From: Berberis thunbergii | Taxonomy: Eukaryota; Streptophyta; Magnoliopsida; Ranunculales; Berberidaceae | Assembly: GCA_003290165.1 (NCBI GenBank) | Contig: QNQO01000455.1 | Span: 620,001 to 684,000 of the forward strand | Reading direction: 5' to 3' | Length of the DNA: 64,000 bases | Shown here: in pieces, positions 35,510-46,739 of the stretch | How the letters are laid out: every line of letters begins with the position of its first letter | How positions within the stretch are numbered: position 1 is the stretch's first letter | Position numbers and translations under genes: made by a program | The notes under the pieces: model-generated | What the model saw: only the letters and a program-made list of their open reading frames with translations | What the model was told of the DNA's origin: nothing | Databases searched by the model: none

Positions 35510-35702
35510 TGTTAACTTTCATAAGAAGTTATAGAGAAAATTTACTTGAATTCATTGATTGCAAATGTACAATTTACAACTGTTTATATAGACAGACAAA
35601 GTAGTGACTTACTGTCAAAAACAGACTCATAACAAATTCCTAACAACATATGAACTGCCTTACTAATAACCATACATAGCTAATAGGTAAGTATGTTTAA
35701 CA
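35510..35702 (-). repeat. Copia-3 5' LTR
   Basis: 193 bp, next to the primer-binding site (about 35498-35510 on the minus strand) and followed by the TSD GCAAC. Confidence 0.9.
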
Positions 35703-36727
35703 GCAACTAACGGTGAAGGAAGGTGTAGGAACCTTAGGAGAGCTCACATTTACTGATAACTCCAGCTAGATTCAGAGCAGGAAGTTTAGGCTTGGGCTAA
35801 AAGTTGCGTTGGGCTATTGTGAAGGCATTCGAATTCGGAAAGCGAAAACAGATGCTTTCAATGTGAAGGATCACAGAGGAGAATGTAGGTCATTCATTTC
35901 CTGCGGAGTTATGATTTTCGTAAGTTTCGGGTATTGTTGGTTGAATGAATCTGTACTTTTTGCTTGTTCGTTGTAGTATACAAGAAACACTATACACCTG
36001 CTCTCAACGATGAAGTTTGGAGATTGGAGAAGATTGGCATGGATGGATCATTCCACAAGAGGTTGAATAAGAGTGGAATAATTACCGTTGATGATTTTCT
36101 CCGACTTATTGTCAGAGATTCTCAAAAATTGCGAAATGTAAGAATCTTCACATTCGAAAGTATTTGTATACATGATGCCAGCAATTCTCATGTTTGTAGA
36201 TTCTCGGCAGTGGCATGTCGAATAAGATGTGGGATGTTCTTGAAAAGCATGCAAAGACTTGTGTATTGAGGGGAAAACTTTACGTCTATCATGCCGATGA
36301 CACAAGGAATGTTGGTGTTGTTTTCAACAATATATATGAGTTGAGTGGCCTCATTGCAGGTGGTCAGTATTATTCAGCTGATTCGCTTTCTGAAAGTCAA
36401 AAGGTCTGTAACTCAGTATTATGATCTTGTTAGAAGATGTTTTACTGGAGGCTCAGTTCCCGTGGTCTTGTATCATGTAGCAAAGGCTATTTGACTCAAT
36501 TTGTGGACGTTGTCCTCAACTTAGACACATGTCTCCCTTTTAAGGTGTGGGGTTTTTATGAACGGAGTTCAACTTTTCAAATGCTCCCAAAAGGCCTAAT
36601 CGCTTATTAAGACATACCCAACTTCATATATACTTCATATCATTTGGCTCCTTAGTTGATATGAGACTAAGTTGAACCAACACATATCCATTAGATGTGG
36701 CCTATCATCAATTATTTGATGAGCAGG

Positions 36728-36853
<126 letters not shown>

Positions 36854-37032
36854 GAACAGGCTATTTGACTCGAATTTGTTTTTGTTATTATTTTTTTTAG
36901 TTTTATTATTCATTTATTTATTTATCAAAAGGCAAGCTGGGGTTGGATGGACTGCACCCATTTTGCTGAGCAGTTTGCTAGATTAAATTTCCTAGGTTAT
37001 ATTTAGCTGTTGTAATTATCATATTATCTTAA

Positions 37033-37360
37033 GGGTGTGTTTGGTTGCATGGAATCTTATGCCAAAGGAATCCATGAAGGGACCCCTACATTTTAGGCTA
37101 AATTGATATATCACTCCACATCTACCATTTGACCACCATTTGATTTTGTGATCAATGGTAGGAATGAAAATCCCATGAACATGAAAATTTCACTCCTTGA
37201 TCCCCAAGGCATGTGATTCTCATATTCATGGGACTTCCATTCCCACCATTGATCACAAAACCAAATGGTAGATGTGGAGTGATACATCAATTTAGCCTAA
37301 AATGTATGGATCCCCTCAAAATTTTTCATGACATGGGATTCCATACAACCAAACACACCG
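37033..37360. mobile_element. Palindromic Tourist-like MITE (328 bp)
   Basis: The ends GGGTGTGTTTGGTTGCATGG and the matching inverted CCATACAACCAAACACACC are flanked by TAA (37030-37032 and 37361-37363). The inner halves are also complementary (for example CACTCCACATCTACCATTTG against CAAATGGTAGATGTGGAGTG), so nearly the whole element folds into one hairpin. The TAA target and terminal sequence suit PIF/Harbinger MITEs. Confidence 0.8.
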
Positions 37361-37511
37361 TAAATGACAATCTTAGAATAAGTCCTTTTGTTAGTGACAA
37401 CTGACAACCCTTTAAGCTGTACTTCCAATTTGCCATGTCCAAAGATGTTTAAGAAGTATTGAAGTGTTTCTTTTTAATGCAGGTCAATGTGGATAGCTTG
37501 GTGAAAAGGGC

Positions 37512-37695
37512 CAGGAATTCTAAATGTCGAGGAAGCTAGCAAGGAAATCAGCGAGGGATGGAGAGAGGGAAGGAGGGGACCGTCCATCCTCTTCGAAATG
37601 CATGCATAAAAAATGACAGCACACATCCTGAGGGGGATGGACGGTCCCCTCTCTCCCTCCCTCGCTGATTTCCTCACTGGCTTCCTCGACAGGTA
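37512..37695. repeat. Foldback sequence interrupting the last visible CBP60 exon
   Basis: The left arm (about 37530-37592: GTCGAGGAAGC..., GGACCGTCCATCC) pairs with the right arm (about 37633-37692: GGATGGACGGTCC..., GCTTCCTCGAC). A related single arm follows at about 37735-37790. CBP60 coding (SLVKRA) stops at its left edge, and AAAAGGGCATATGATAATTGG resumes the family sequence on its right. AAAAGGGC is present on both sides, so it looks like an insertion with a short target duplication. Confidence 0.65.
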
Positions 37696-37810
37696 GAAGC
37701 TCTCGAAAAGGGCATATGATAATTGGCGGAAATTCTAACTGGCGAGGAAACGGGCGAGGGAGGGGGGTGCAACCCTCCATCCTTCTCGAGATGTGTGCCT
37801 TCACATCTCA

Positions 37811-38457
37811 ATGCTGACCATGGAAGTGATAATTGTTCTTTCCTACTTTATGATCAATGATAAATGCCTTCATATGATCAATGATAATTGTTCTTTCCTA
37901 CTTTATGAAGACTTAATGCTGACCATGGAAGTGATAGGGTACAAACATTGATTCACACTGGAAAAGAAGGCTGAGGGAAAAGGTAATGGACTTTAGTCTC
38001 AATAGAAACCGCCCAAAATACGGAAATCTGCTACAAAAATGATGTTGCAATCTTTAGTCCTTTGTGTACTTTTTCAACCTTTTAGAGTTCGACGAAATAT
38101 GGCAAGCTCATAATGTAAGCTTTTCTGCAAAACTTAAAGGATTGACTGACATCAATGATTTGCAGACCAAAGTCGTCTCATTTTTTTTCCAAATAATCTG
38201 GAGAGCCAGGCCCAGCCCAATACCATCCATCATCCTAGAGATGCTGGAAATGGCCCAATCTCTAGGATGATGGATGGTATTAGGCAGGCCTGGCACGGGC
38301 CTTTCCTGTATGTGTGATTGTGTACGAATGGGCTATTGGGCATCTCTAGGATGATGGAGGCTATTGAACCATCCCTGACGCGGGCCTAGCTGCCTGGCCT
38401 GGCTCTTTAGACTTATTGTTCTTTCATTTAGCTCCCAGGCTTCATTTAGACTTATTG
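37811..38457. other. Non-coding, with a short perfect hairpin
   Basis: ATGATCAATGATAA and CTGACCATGGAAGTGATA motifs are each repeated (37800-37940). A hairpin lies at about 38219-38282, with a related third copy at 38345-38365. TTTAGACTTATTGTT is repeated at 38406 and 38445. No gene was seen. Confidence 0.5.
38219..38282. repeat. Inverted repeat, arms of about 23 bp
   Basis: ATACCATCCATCATCCTAG (left) pairs with CTAGGATGATGGATGGTAT (right) around a loop of about 14 bp. CTCTAGGATGATGGA appears again at 38344-38358. Possibly the core of a small MITE. Confidence 0.75.
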
Positions 38458-38640
38458 TTTTTTTTTTTTTTTTTTTTTTTTTTGAAGGCGAGCTGGGTTT
38501 TAAGGATCTCATAACTTATCAAGTGGGCGACCTATAGGTTAACACCCATTAGAAAATAACCATGTCGCAGGTGAGATTCGAAGCTAGGACGTGGAGAACA
38601 AACCCACATAATCCTAAAGACTAGGCCATGACACCATTGG
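38458..38640 (-). mobile_element. tRNA-derived SINE, copy 2
   Basis: Plus-strand T run (38458-38483) is the A tail of a minus-strand SINE. The minus-strand head reads GGTGTCATGGCCTAG with a B box AGCTTCGAATCTCAC, and the body ends TTAAAACCCAGCTCGCC. It is the same family as 16272 and 42933. No clear target duplication. Confidence 0.75.
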
Positions 38641-38939
38641 CTTGTGTGTTGTTATGATAGCTTCAAGGTCACTTTACTTTCATAAGCATGTAACATTTTT
38701 ATTCAGTCAGTTTTGGTGATTAAATTTATATAAGATCAGTATAATGGATTAAAAAGAGATATTTATTCACAACAAAGCTTTCGATAAAATATAGGAATAA
38801 CATTCTTAAATTTCCCATTAAATACATAGCGTCGGACTGTAAATCTATGCTGGCCAGCTAGGATTACTACTACACATCTCTCATGGCATTATAATCCAGT
38901 AACAATACATAGTTAATACCAAGGGAACATCAGATTTTC
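38641..38939. other. 3' flank of the terpene synthase gene
   Basis: AT-rich sequence between the SINE and the terpene synthase stop codon. It probably holds the 3' UTR on the minus strand. No specific motif was recognised. Confidence 0.4.
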
Positions 38940-41717
38940 CTAATGCAGAACTGGTATAAACAACAGTTTCTTGACAAGTTGTTTGGCTTCATGGTCTTGG
39001 ACACCAACCCCATCTCCACGTAGATAAATGCTACATGTAGTCCTGACATTATTCATGACTAAATCAACAAACGAGGGATTGAAAGGTGAATCATACATGG
39101 ATTTGTTCACTGTCTTCCACATGTCTGTGATTAGACCTTTAATTTTCTGGCGAGCAACTTGCTCCGACGTATTAGTCTCTTTCATGTAACACTGGATTGC
39201 TGATGGAACATCTCCTCTTTCAGACTCCGCCTAGCATAATTGAATTCCTCAGAAACGTTAGTCGTCTAATGAGTTTGATATATATAATGAAGATGAAAAT
39301 GTGAATCCTGCCAATGGAATTTTATGGTGAAATTTTCTTATGTATATATGGGATTGGAGCAATATGTGCTTACTGACGAAGTCGCTAGGTCATTGCACAG
39401 TCGGAAAATCATGGACGAAGCATGCATTAGCTCATTGTTCTCGTACAAGCATTTCAGCACATCATCTGTTATTGTTTGCTTGCTTGCAAAAAATGCATGG
39501 ACTAGACCTACAGGTACTGAAGATGACATCCATGCATTACTCAAGTACTCCCTCAACGATGGCACGTATCCATCCTTACTCCATTTCGCCTCCAACAACA
39601 TTGCTTGACAGAAATCTATCCACTGGGATTATTCACGTATGGTTTACAGAGAAACAAAACAACAATTAAGGATAAAGTAAAACAAGAAATTGTTAACCTG
39701 AAAATTAAGGAATATATGCAATAATATGTACCCCTTTCTTCAAGTATGGTATGATGTCTGAGCTTTGTTCTTTGTATATAGCAAAAGCCATGTCATTTGT
39801 TGTGTTGTATAAAGCTAGATAGCATAACTTCATGTAGTCTGGTAGTTGTTCTGCTGCCTCTTCATCCCACCTGAAAAAATAATTTTCATGCATTATCAAT
39901 AATCATGGAAGATACATGCCGTGCTGGACAATAACTGTGATCTGTAAATACTAACCTTTCAACTGCATTAGAAAAGAGATCCAGTTCATCGAATGAACCA
40001 TATATATCATAAATGTCATCGATTGTTAATGCGAGACAAGTGAATTTCGTTAGCCATTCCCTACAACGTTCATTTTGTGGTTCATAGGTAACCCCCACAG
40101 ACCATAGGAAGCTTTCCACCAACCGGTCTCTCGCAAAGCTCAAGTTCTTTGCAAGATCGAGATCCCTCCACCACCTAAATTAAATACAACAAATTAACAA
40201 GTGATGGTCTACATAATTAGCATAAAGTACATGCATTTATATGCTCCAACCTAATTAATTAGATATTTATTTACCTAATCATATTGCTCAGTTCTTTTTG
40301 GTGTGTGGCTTGAACCAAGTTAAAATCCAAGATTGCAAGTTCAAACAACAAAGGGCACATTTTCTCTTGATCTCCTAGTGATGCTGCTGCAGCTGCAGCA
40401 TCAATGGACCACCTACCCTCCCACCTTGGCATCCTCCAATGCAAGGGAAGTTCCAAGGCACGAGTCACATATAGAGCAAGATTCGAGTCGTATACATTTA
40501 GTTTGACAAGTTGTAGCTGTCTGGTTGTGAAGGCTCGGGCCTCAGTCATGATGTCTTCACCTTCTAAACAGAGGTGAGAAGCTTCATACAAACTTAATAT
40601 TCCCTTGACATCATTACTAATCCCTTCTTGGAAATTATCATTATTGTCCTTGAAGTGATTGAACACATCTGTTATATATAAAACATGATGATCAATACAG
40701 AGATAAATAGATATGACCAACAAATTTGTTTGCTTGCTGTGTCCGCTCACAAACAACATCAATATTTTATTTAATATGCTTTCTAGCTCGCAAGTGTATT
40801 CATGCGTGACTGATTCTCTTTAGTTACTCCATCCATCTTCGGTTAATAAGAGGTCGTACGTACTAGATTCAAGTATATATTCAACCACGACTAGTCCAAA
40901 GCATCTCCAATGGGCCGGGATTTTGTCTTAACAAATTAAGTTGTTTAGAGGGAGAATTTTACTCCTAGATAGAGATCTTTTAGAAGATATTTGAAGTGGG
41001 CCGCTGGAGATGCTCTTTATTGAGATATTGCTACAACCAAATATATCTCCTAGGTTTGGTTGGACACAACATTTAATTGTGAAATTCTTGCTAATTAAAA
41101 TACCTTGTGAGACTTGGTAACCATGTTGCCTGAGGAGCCTAAAAGAGAGAGCGACAGAGTGTAAATCATGGTGATCAACAGGAAGAGTACCAGATGATTC
41201 CTTGAACGTAAAGATTTTTTCTAGGGTACTCTTAATTTCATTCTCAAAATGGTATCCAACCCCAAGCCTCTGCATGGAGTCAATCACTTCTAGTTTACCT
41301 AATGAAGACCCAACCATGTCATTGGCATTGGCATCATCAACTAATAGCATTTCCTTCACCGCCTCCTTGAGCTTCTCAAATCTTTCAATGTAGCTCTTAG
41401 CCTGTAAATTGATGAAAAATCAAGCAACTATCAGTTTCAGTTTCACATAGAGTGTACGTATATATATATATATATATATCATAACCATGCAATGCACTCA
41501 CCTTGTAATCACTGTGCAAGGACTCAATAAAATCATAATCCCAAATGTTTCTTTTATGGTGTGCACATCGTGTAGGCACCATTCGTTTATAGTTTTTATG
41601 GCTACTAACAACTTGAACATGCCGATTGCCATAAAGGGCAGTTGAAGAGGCAAATGTCCTCGTTGGTGGCAAGTGTGTGTGTTGGCGAGGATGGGAGATA
41701 ACAGAGGCTAGAGACAT
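38940..41717 (-). CDS. TPS: Terpene synthase (TPS-b/g type), seven exons, intact
   Basis: Class I terpene synthases ionise a prenyl diphosphate with Mg2+ to make volatile terpenes; this type usually works in plastids. Exons on minus: 41717-41502, 41401-41104, 40668-40275, 40174-39956, 39870-39732, 39622-39374 and 39230-38940. All introns are GT-AG, phases agree, and the sum is 1806 nt (601 aa), the usual length. Exons 4-6 have the classic 219, 139 and 249 bp sizes. Motifs: RDR at 318-320, DDIYD at 355-359, and the NSE/DTE motif N499-E507 spanning exons 6 and 7. A basic, Ser/Thr-rich first ~50 residues suggests a plastid transit peptide. The N-terminal RRX8W is reduced to one Arg ([10 protein letters not shown]), as in TPS-g or variant TPS-b. 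An in-frame ATG at 41798 is possible but less typical. The product cannot be predicted. Confidence 0.93.
40900..41014. mobile_element. Short MITE in terpene synthase intron 2
   Basis: The ends AGCATCTCCAATGGGCC and GGGCCGCTGGAGATGCT are inverted. This is a terminal sequence seen in many plant MITEs. A copy travels with surrounding intron sequence at 62240-62365. Confidence 0.6.
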
Positions 41718-42119
41718 TTTGATGAAAGAGTACGTGAGACTACGTTGGAGTAACCTACAAGAATATTGGGTGTATATGTAGGGAGGGAAGAGAGACAAAA
41801 TGGTGTCTTAGGAATAAAAACGAATGTGGTCTATTGTATACAGACTAACATAGTGATGCACAGAGAAAATACATGAATCACGTTGATCTCGTACGTCCCA
41901 CATTTAATTGAAAAGCTATAATTAAATCCATCGCATTTCATGAACGCGCTATGTACTGTTGAAGAAAGCTTTCAGATTTGTTTTCGGTGTGCTGTGGACA
42001 ACATCCTACAACCACATAATCAATTTCGGCTAGAGCTGTCCTTACATCCAAATTGCAGTAAATGTGCTATGAATAGTTGACCCGAATGCATGTACGTGCA
42101 CTATTTCTGTATAGCTTCC
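41718..42119. other. Upstream region of the terpene synthase gene
   Basis: Should hold the promoter on the minus strand. A weak TATA-like ACATATACACC is at about 41768-41778, some 55 bp before the chosen ATG. No other feature was recognised. Confidence 0.35.
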
Positions 42120-42932
42120 ACATACGAATATTCAACATGGTATATATCATATGTGGTACAAATGTATGTGTATCCCCCCCACCCATGACTCGCATGTTTA
42201 CTACAATCTCAATTATTTTATCATCATGGTAGGCGCCTGATATGTAATGAGGCACTATTTCTGCCCCATGAAGAAAGAAATCGGCAATATCATATCAAAG
42301 ACTTTGAAGTCTCTTCAATATCTGCTGGGCCAACGTTTTTTAGCTCTCTCCATCGCAAGGTGTTTGATTGATTTCTGTCCTCATGATTCAACCGCATCAA
42401 TTAAATTTTTTTTTTTTTTGAAAGAACCTCCGGTGGGGGTATATGACGACTTGACCCATTTAAGAGCGTATAAAAAAAAACCCATCTTTTACGGCAATGT
42501 AAACTCAAAACCTGCCTCCTATTACAAATTCTAATTCAAAGTTATTCGTTGTAGGTGCATGAAAATGTTGTCGAATGATCTCACCAGATAAGTCGAATGA
42601 TCTCACTGCATACATATGCAAATGATCTCACAGCACACATATGAATGGGACCAGAAAAGGCAGCTTCCCCCAATTAAAATAAAAAATAAAAAATAGTATA
42701 TATGTACTGTTTTCGAATATTTAATATAAATGTAAAGACATGATATTCTAATGGTTTATTCCCTCGTTATGCCACATCATATCAAAGACTTTTGAAGTCC
42801 CTTAAATTTCTGCTGGGCCAGCGTTTTTTAGCTCTCTATGCATAGGATTTTTGATTGATTTTTGTCCTCATGATTCAACCACATCAATTAATTTGTTTTT
42901 TTTTTTAAATAACCTCCTGGGGATACATGACG

Positions 42933-43094
42933 ATTTTTTTTTTAAGGCGAGCTGGGTTTTTAATGATTCCATAACCTGTTAATTGGGCGACTTATAGGTC
43001 AACACTCATTAGAAAGTAACCATGTCGCAGGTGAAATTCGAAACTAAGTCGTGAGGGACAAATTCACACAGCCCTAACCACTATGCCATAACAC
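42933..43094 (-). mobile_element. tRNA-derived SINE, copy 3
   Basis: Minus-strand SINE with a plus-strand T run at its left. The duplication CATGACGA flanks it (42926-42933 and 43095-43102). The empty site CATGACGACTTTACC is present in D2 copy 2 at about 47073-47087. The body is the same as 38458. Confidence 0.8.
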
Positions 43095-43639
43095 CATGAC
43101 GACTTTACCCGAAAAAGTATACAAATGAAACTACATCATAAAAACCAACAAATAAAACCATCCAAGCATCAATTAATTAATTTGTTATTGTACCATCTTT
43201 CACACATTTAAGAACGTATACATATGCAAATGTAGGTGCATGAAAATGTTGTCGAATGATCTCACCAGATAAGTCGAATTATCTCACTGCATACATATGC
43301 AAATTAATGATCTCACAGCATACATATAAATGGGACCAGAGGAGGCAGCTTCCCCCAATTTTTTTTTTTAAAATAAAAATTATAATCATGTATTCTACTT
43401 AGTAGGCTTGTTTGCGTTTGTTAAATTGTAAAAAAACTTAATCACAATTTGGCTTAAGATATCATACCCGATTTAGTTTGATATATACAATTAGTTTTTT
43501 TGTTTTTTTTTTATATAGTTGTACAGATAAATGCTCAATACTACATTAAGTTCATGAAGAATACAATTAGAATAATATTTTTGATTTTAGTGTTTACTGT
43601 AGAAGTTAATAGAAATTTGCTGCCAAATTATTTGTCTGG

Positions 43640-44060
43640 AGCTAGGATTTGATTTCGATTTTCAAAGTAATTTTGATTTTTTGATTTTAAGAAATATTTC
43701 GTTGTGTATATAAAAAAACGTAAAAATTTTGAGTGTATGTCAAACATATATAAACAAGTAAGATACAAGTAAGTTACGTAATATATAAATACATAAAATG
43801 AAGCCTAAATACTTAAGTATCCCTATAAATGTAATTTGCTTCATAATGTTTTGGGTTTTACAAAAAAATATAAAAAAATGTAATTTGCTTCTAATTTTTT
43901 GGGTTTTACACGAAAATGTCAAAATTTACAAATAAAACACAAAATATTTTGAAATAACTTATAACGTATTTTTCATTTTCAACACTTTAAATTTAGAGAC
44001 TAAAAAAAAAGAAATATTTCTCAAAGTTTTGCGAAATCACAATCCTTGGTCCGTGATGAT
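43640..44060. repeat. Repeat family R1, copy 1
   Basis: The left end GGATTTGATTTCG and right end CGAAATCACAATCCTTGG are inverted relatives. The family's fullest left end (59813) is TGTCACGCCCAAGGATTGTG. Non-coding. Confidence 0.6.
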
Positions 44061-44153
44061 ACATCAAACTGTCCTTTGATCCGCACCATACGCGTGTCCT
44101 GATAATCTTGTCAACAGAGCTAAGCAAGCCTGATTGCACGACAAATCCAGCAT

Positions 44154-44715
44154 AGGGGTGGCAACGGGGCGGATTGGAACAAATCCATCCCCGCCTCGTA
44201 AGGATTAATGGATCCCCAAATCCATTTATACATTTACTTAAAAACCACCTCCGCCCCGCGCATATCAATCCTAAAAATTACTTTATTCATACAAAAATAT
44301 ATACCGGTAAGAATCCACATATAAATTATAATAGATCTCAAATACAAAAAATTACAAAAAACCTTTCGATCAAACATACAAAAAATTACAAAAACAATTT
44401 CAGATTTAAACATACAAAAATAAAAAAAAATTCAGATCTAAGATTATACAAAAAATTACAAAAAAAAATATAAATTCGATCTCAGATCTGAGATTTGATC
44501 ATGGATCTGATCTCAGATCAAAAATCTAGGAAGGCGAGGACGGGAGGGGAGAGGGAGGTAGCCTGAATGGGGTCGTTCTTTGGAAGCAGAGAAATGGAGA
44601 GGAGACAGAAATGACCCTTCGAGTGTCCATGAGAAGGAGACGACCCAGGGTCCGTGAGAAGGAGAAGAAGGAGACACCGACCTTCGCTAAAGGGGACGAC
44701 CGGCTTCGTTGAAAT
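44154..44715. mobile_element. hAT-like element, left part, copy 1
   Basis: Begins TAGGGGTGGCAACGGGGCGG. The interior has palindromic GATCTGAGATC motifs (44475-44525) and a GAGAAGGAGACGACCC repeat. The same element, with its right end, spans 48725-59685. Here the right end is replaced by R1 sequence. Confidence 0.55.
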
Positions 44716-44900
44716 GTAATTTTTGGTAGCTGAATTTTGTACTTTTACGAAAAAATGAAAATTTTCGAAATAACCTTGAAAAGATGTAACCTTTTATTTC
44801 GCCATTTTTCTTTTCGTAATTTCAAAAAATCGAAGTTTTCGTTGAAATTTCGCGGAATGTGGTCACGCCCCAATTTTCGAGAAAATGAACATCCTTATAT

Positions 44901-45230
44901 CACTAAAAAAAACCCTTTAGCCAGGATATGTAGAGTGATGAAGCTTGTTTTGTCACTCAAAATCAACTTAGCATGACGACAAATTTATTATCATAGCATA
45001 TTAACAAAAAATAGTTAACAAGCTAAAGCGACGCATTGTTTTGTCGCTTAAAACAATCTTACGTGATGCAATTAAGCCTTCATCGCATAAATTATGAGCG
45101 ACAAAGTATCGTTGCCTAACACGATCACTTTTGCCGCCCTAAATGACATTAATTTTTCAAACAACTACTTTGAGCGACCAACTTAAACGTCATAAGGTGA
45201 CAAATTGTTTCGTCGAGCAAAAAACCGTCG
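44901..45230 (+). mobile_element. CACTA family X, left-end fragment, copy 1
   Basis: Starts CACTAAAAAAAACCC and carries GCGACAAA/GTCGCT subterminal motifs, shared with 60439 and 63178. It is preceded each time by the end of an R1 copy and TCACGCCCCAATTTTC, so the junction is an older nested insertion. Confidence 0.6.
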
Positions 45231-45239
45231 CTAATTGGT

Positions 45240-46689
45240 TTATAAAAAAAATTAAACACTAAAAAAAAAATTTAAACACTAAAGAGATTAGCCACGGCAA
45301 TTTGGTTTTAAAAAAATTAGCCACGGCAAATTGCCGTTACTAATTGATTTAAAAAAAATTTTAAACACTAAAGAGCTAATTGATTTTTTATATTAGTGAC
45401 GGCAAAAAACCGTCACTAATTGATTAAAAAAAATTAAACACTAAATTAGCGACGGCAAAAAATCGTTGCTAATTGGTTTTTGATTTTTTATATTACCGAT
45501 CCGCGTGAAATCTCATCTCAGTTGTTAATAACACCCAAAAATTTAGCTCAATCCAACGCACTAAACCAAACCACGTCATCGATCTGCGTGAAACTAACAC
45601 AACCAATCCTTTTCAATTACATTTCTCTATATAAATTTCAATTTTTTCTACAAACCAACTTAAACAAAAAATTTCTCTCAAAATTTTTTTTTCTCTCAAC
45701 CTCCAGAGAAGAAACCCACAGAGGAGAAGTCCGCCGCTTCCTCGACACCGATCCTGGTCGCCTCCCTCAACATCGCTCCCGGCCGCCTCTCTCTCCCATC
45801 CCTTTCTCCGCCGCCTCTCTCTCGGAGATCTGAGATATTTGATCTCGGAGATCTGAGACCTGAGATCTCGGAGATCTGAGACCTGATCTCGGAGATCTGA
45901 GATCTATGATCTCCAAGATCTCTGATCTCGAAGATCTCTAAGATATGATCTCGAAGATCTCTGATCTCAGAGATCTCTGATCTCGGAGAGATCTTCGATA
46001 TTTGATAGATCGAATTTTTTTTTTTTAAAAAAAAACCCATTTAGCTACGGCAAAAGGCCGTCGCTAATATAAAAATAATGTAATTTAAAAAAAAACCATT
46101 TAGCTACGGCACAACGCCGTCGCTAAAATAAAAAAATAATGTTTTATTTAAAAAAAAATCAATTAGCCACTGCAAAATGCCGTCGCTAATATTAAAATAT
46201 TTTTTAAATAGCTTTAGCCACGACAAAATGTCGTCGCTAATATAAAAATAATGTTAATTTAAAAAAAATCAGTTAGTCACGGCATGCTGTCGCTAACATT
46301 AAAGTATTTTTTTTAAATACCAATATAAAAATAATGTTAAATTTTTTTAAAAAAATCAATTAGCCACGGCAAAATGCCGTCGCTAACATTAAAGCATTTT
46401 TTAAAAATACCGTTTAGCCACAGCACAATGCCGTCACTAATATAAAAATAATGTTAAAAGTTTTTTTTTAAATCAATTAGCCACGGCAAAATGCCATCGC
46501 TAATATAAAATAAATATTAATTTTTTTTAAAAAAATCAGTTAGCTATGGCTATTTTACACTTTAGCGACGATAAATGTAGCTACGGGATAACGACGGTTT
46601 CGGCGCCGTTGCTAATTCCTTTTAGCTACGATTTTAGATCAATTTGCAACGAATTTTAGCCGTTGCTGATGCCAATTTTTTTGTAGTGT
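45240..46689. mobile_element. CACTA family Y, non-autonomous, right end intact
   Basis: Ends TTTTTTTGTAGTG at 46677-46689, the inverted CACTA terminus. Both sides are filled with repeats of GCCACGGCAAAATGCCGTCGC, roughly every 50-60 bp. The core (45480-46010) is a leader-like CT-rich stretch followed by palindromic GATCTCGGAGATCTGAGA repeats. The matching left CACTA end is not clear because family X sequence adjoins. No transposase. Confidence 0.65.
45825..46012. repeat. Palindromic GATCTC/GAGATC tandem repeat
   Basis: About ten units built from GAGATCTGAGATCTCG and its complement. The array can pair with itself in many registers. Shorter arrays of the same motif lie at 44475-44525 and 49090-49150. 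Confidence 0.8.
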
Positions 46690-46739
46690 TCATTGACTTT
46701 GAATATGACTCTTTTGCTGTATAGCATTCACCATACTAC

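Larger units (their letters stand above)
23067..35702 (-). mobile_element. Copia-3, Ty1/copia retrotransposon split by a 7.5-kb insertion
   Basis: The outer LTRs are 23067-23258 and 35510-35702 (TGTTAACTTTC...ATGTTTAACA on plus), flanked by GCAAC at 23062-23066 and 35703-35707. They therefore belong to one insertion in a CBP60 exon. On the minus strand the primer-binding site TGGTATCAGAGCG abuts the right LTR. The purine tract (complement of ACCCCCCTT) abuts the left LTR. Between 23293 and 30777 the element holds foreign DNA. That block is bounded by two 183-bp direct copies of Copia-3 sequence (23110-23292 and 30778-30960). The coding part resumes at 30964. Confidence 0.9.
42120..44560 (+). 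repeat. Duplicated block D2, copy 1
   Basis: Matches 46740-49190 in the same orientation. Shared marks include ATTTCTGCCCCATGAAGA, the block GAAAATGTTGTCGAATGATC, GCGTTTGTTAAATTGT, an R1 repeat copy and the start of a hAT-like element. Inside this copy the segment 42280-42680 is itself repeated at 42775-43370. No genes were seen. Confidence 0.75.

Noticed and set aside
41718..41798. Longer terpene synthase start at 41798
   Set aside because: The added residues (MSLFPPYIYTQYSCRLLQ...) do not resemble a transit peptide as well as [12 protein letters not shown], and a TATA-like motif lies within that stretch.
45825..46012. Palindromic GATCTC array as a possible regulatory operator cluster
   Set aside because: It lies in the core of a CACTA remnant and recurs in nearby transposons; repeat origin is simpler.
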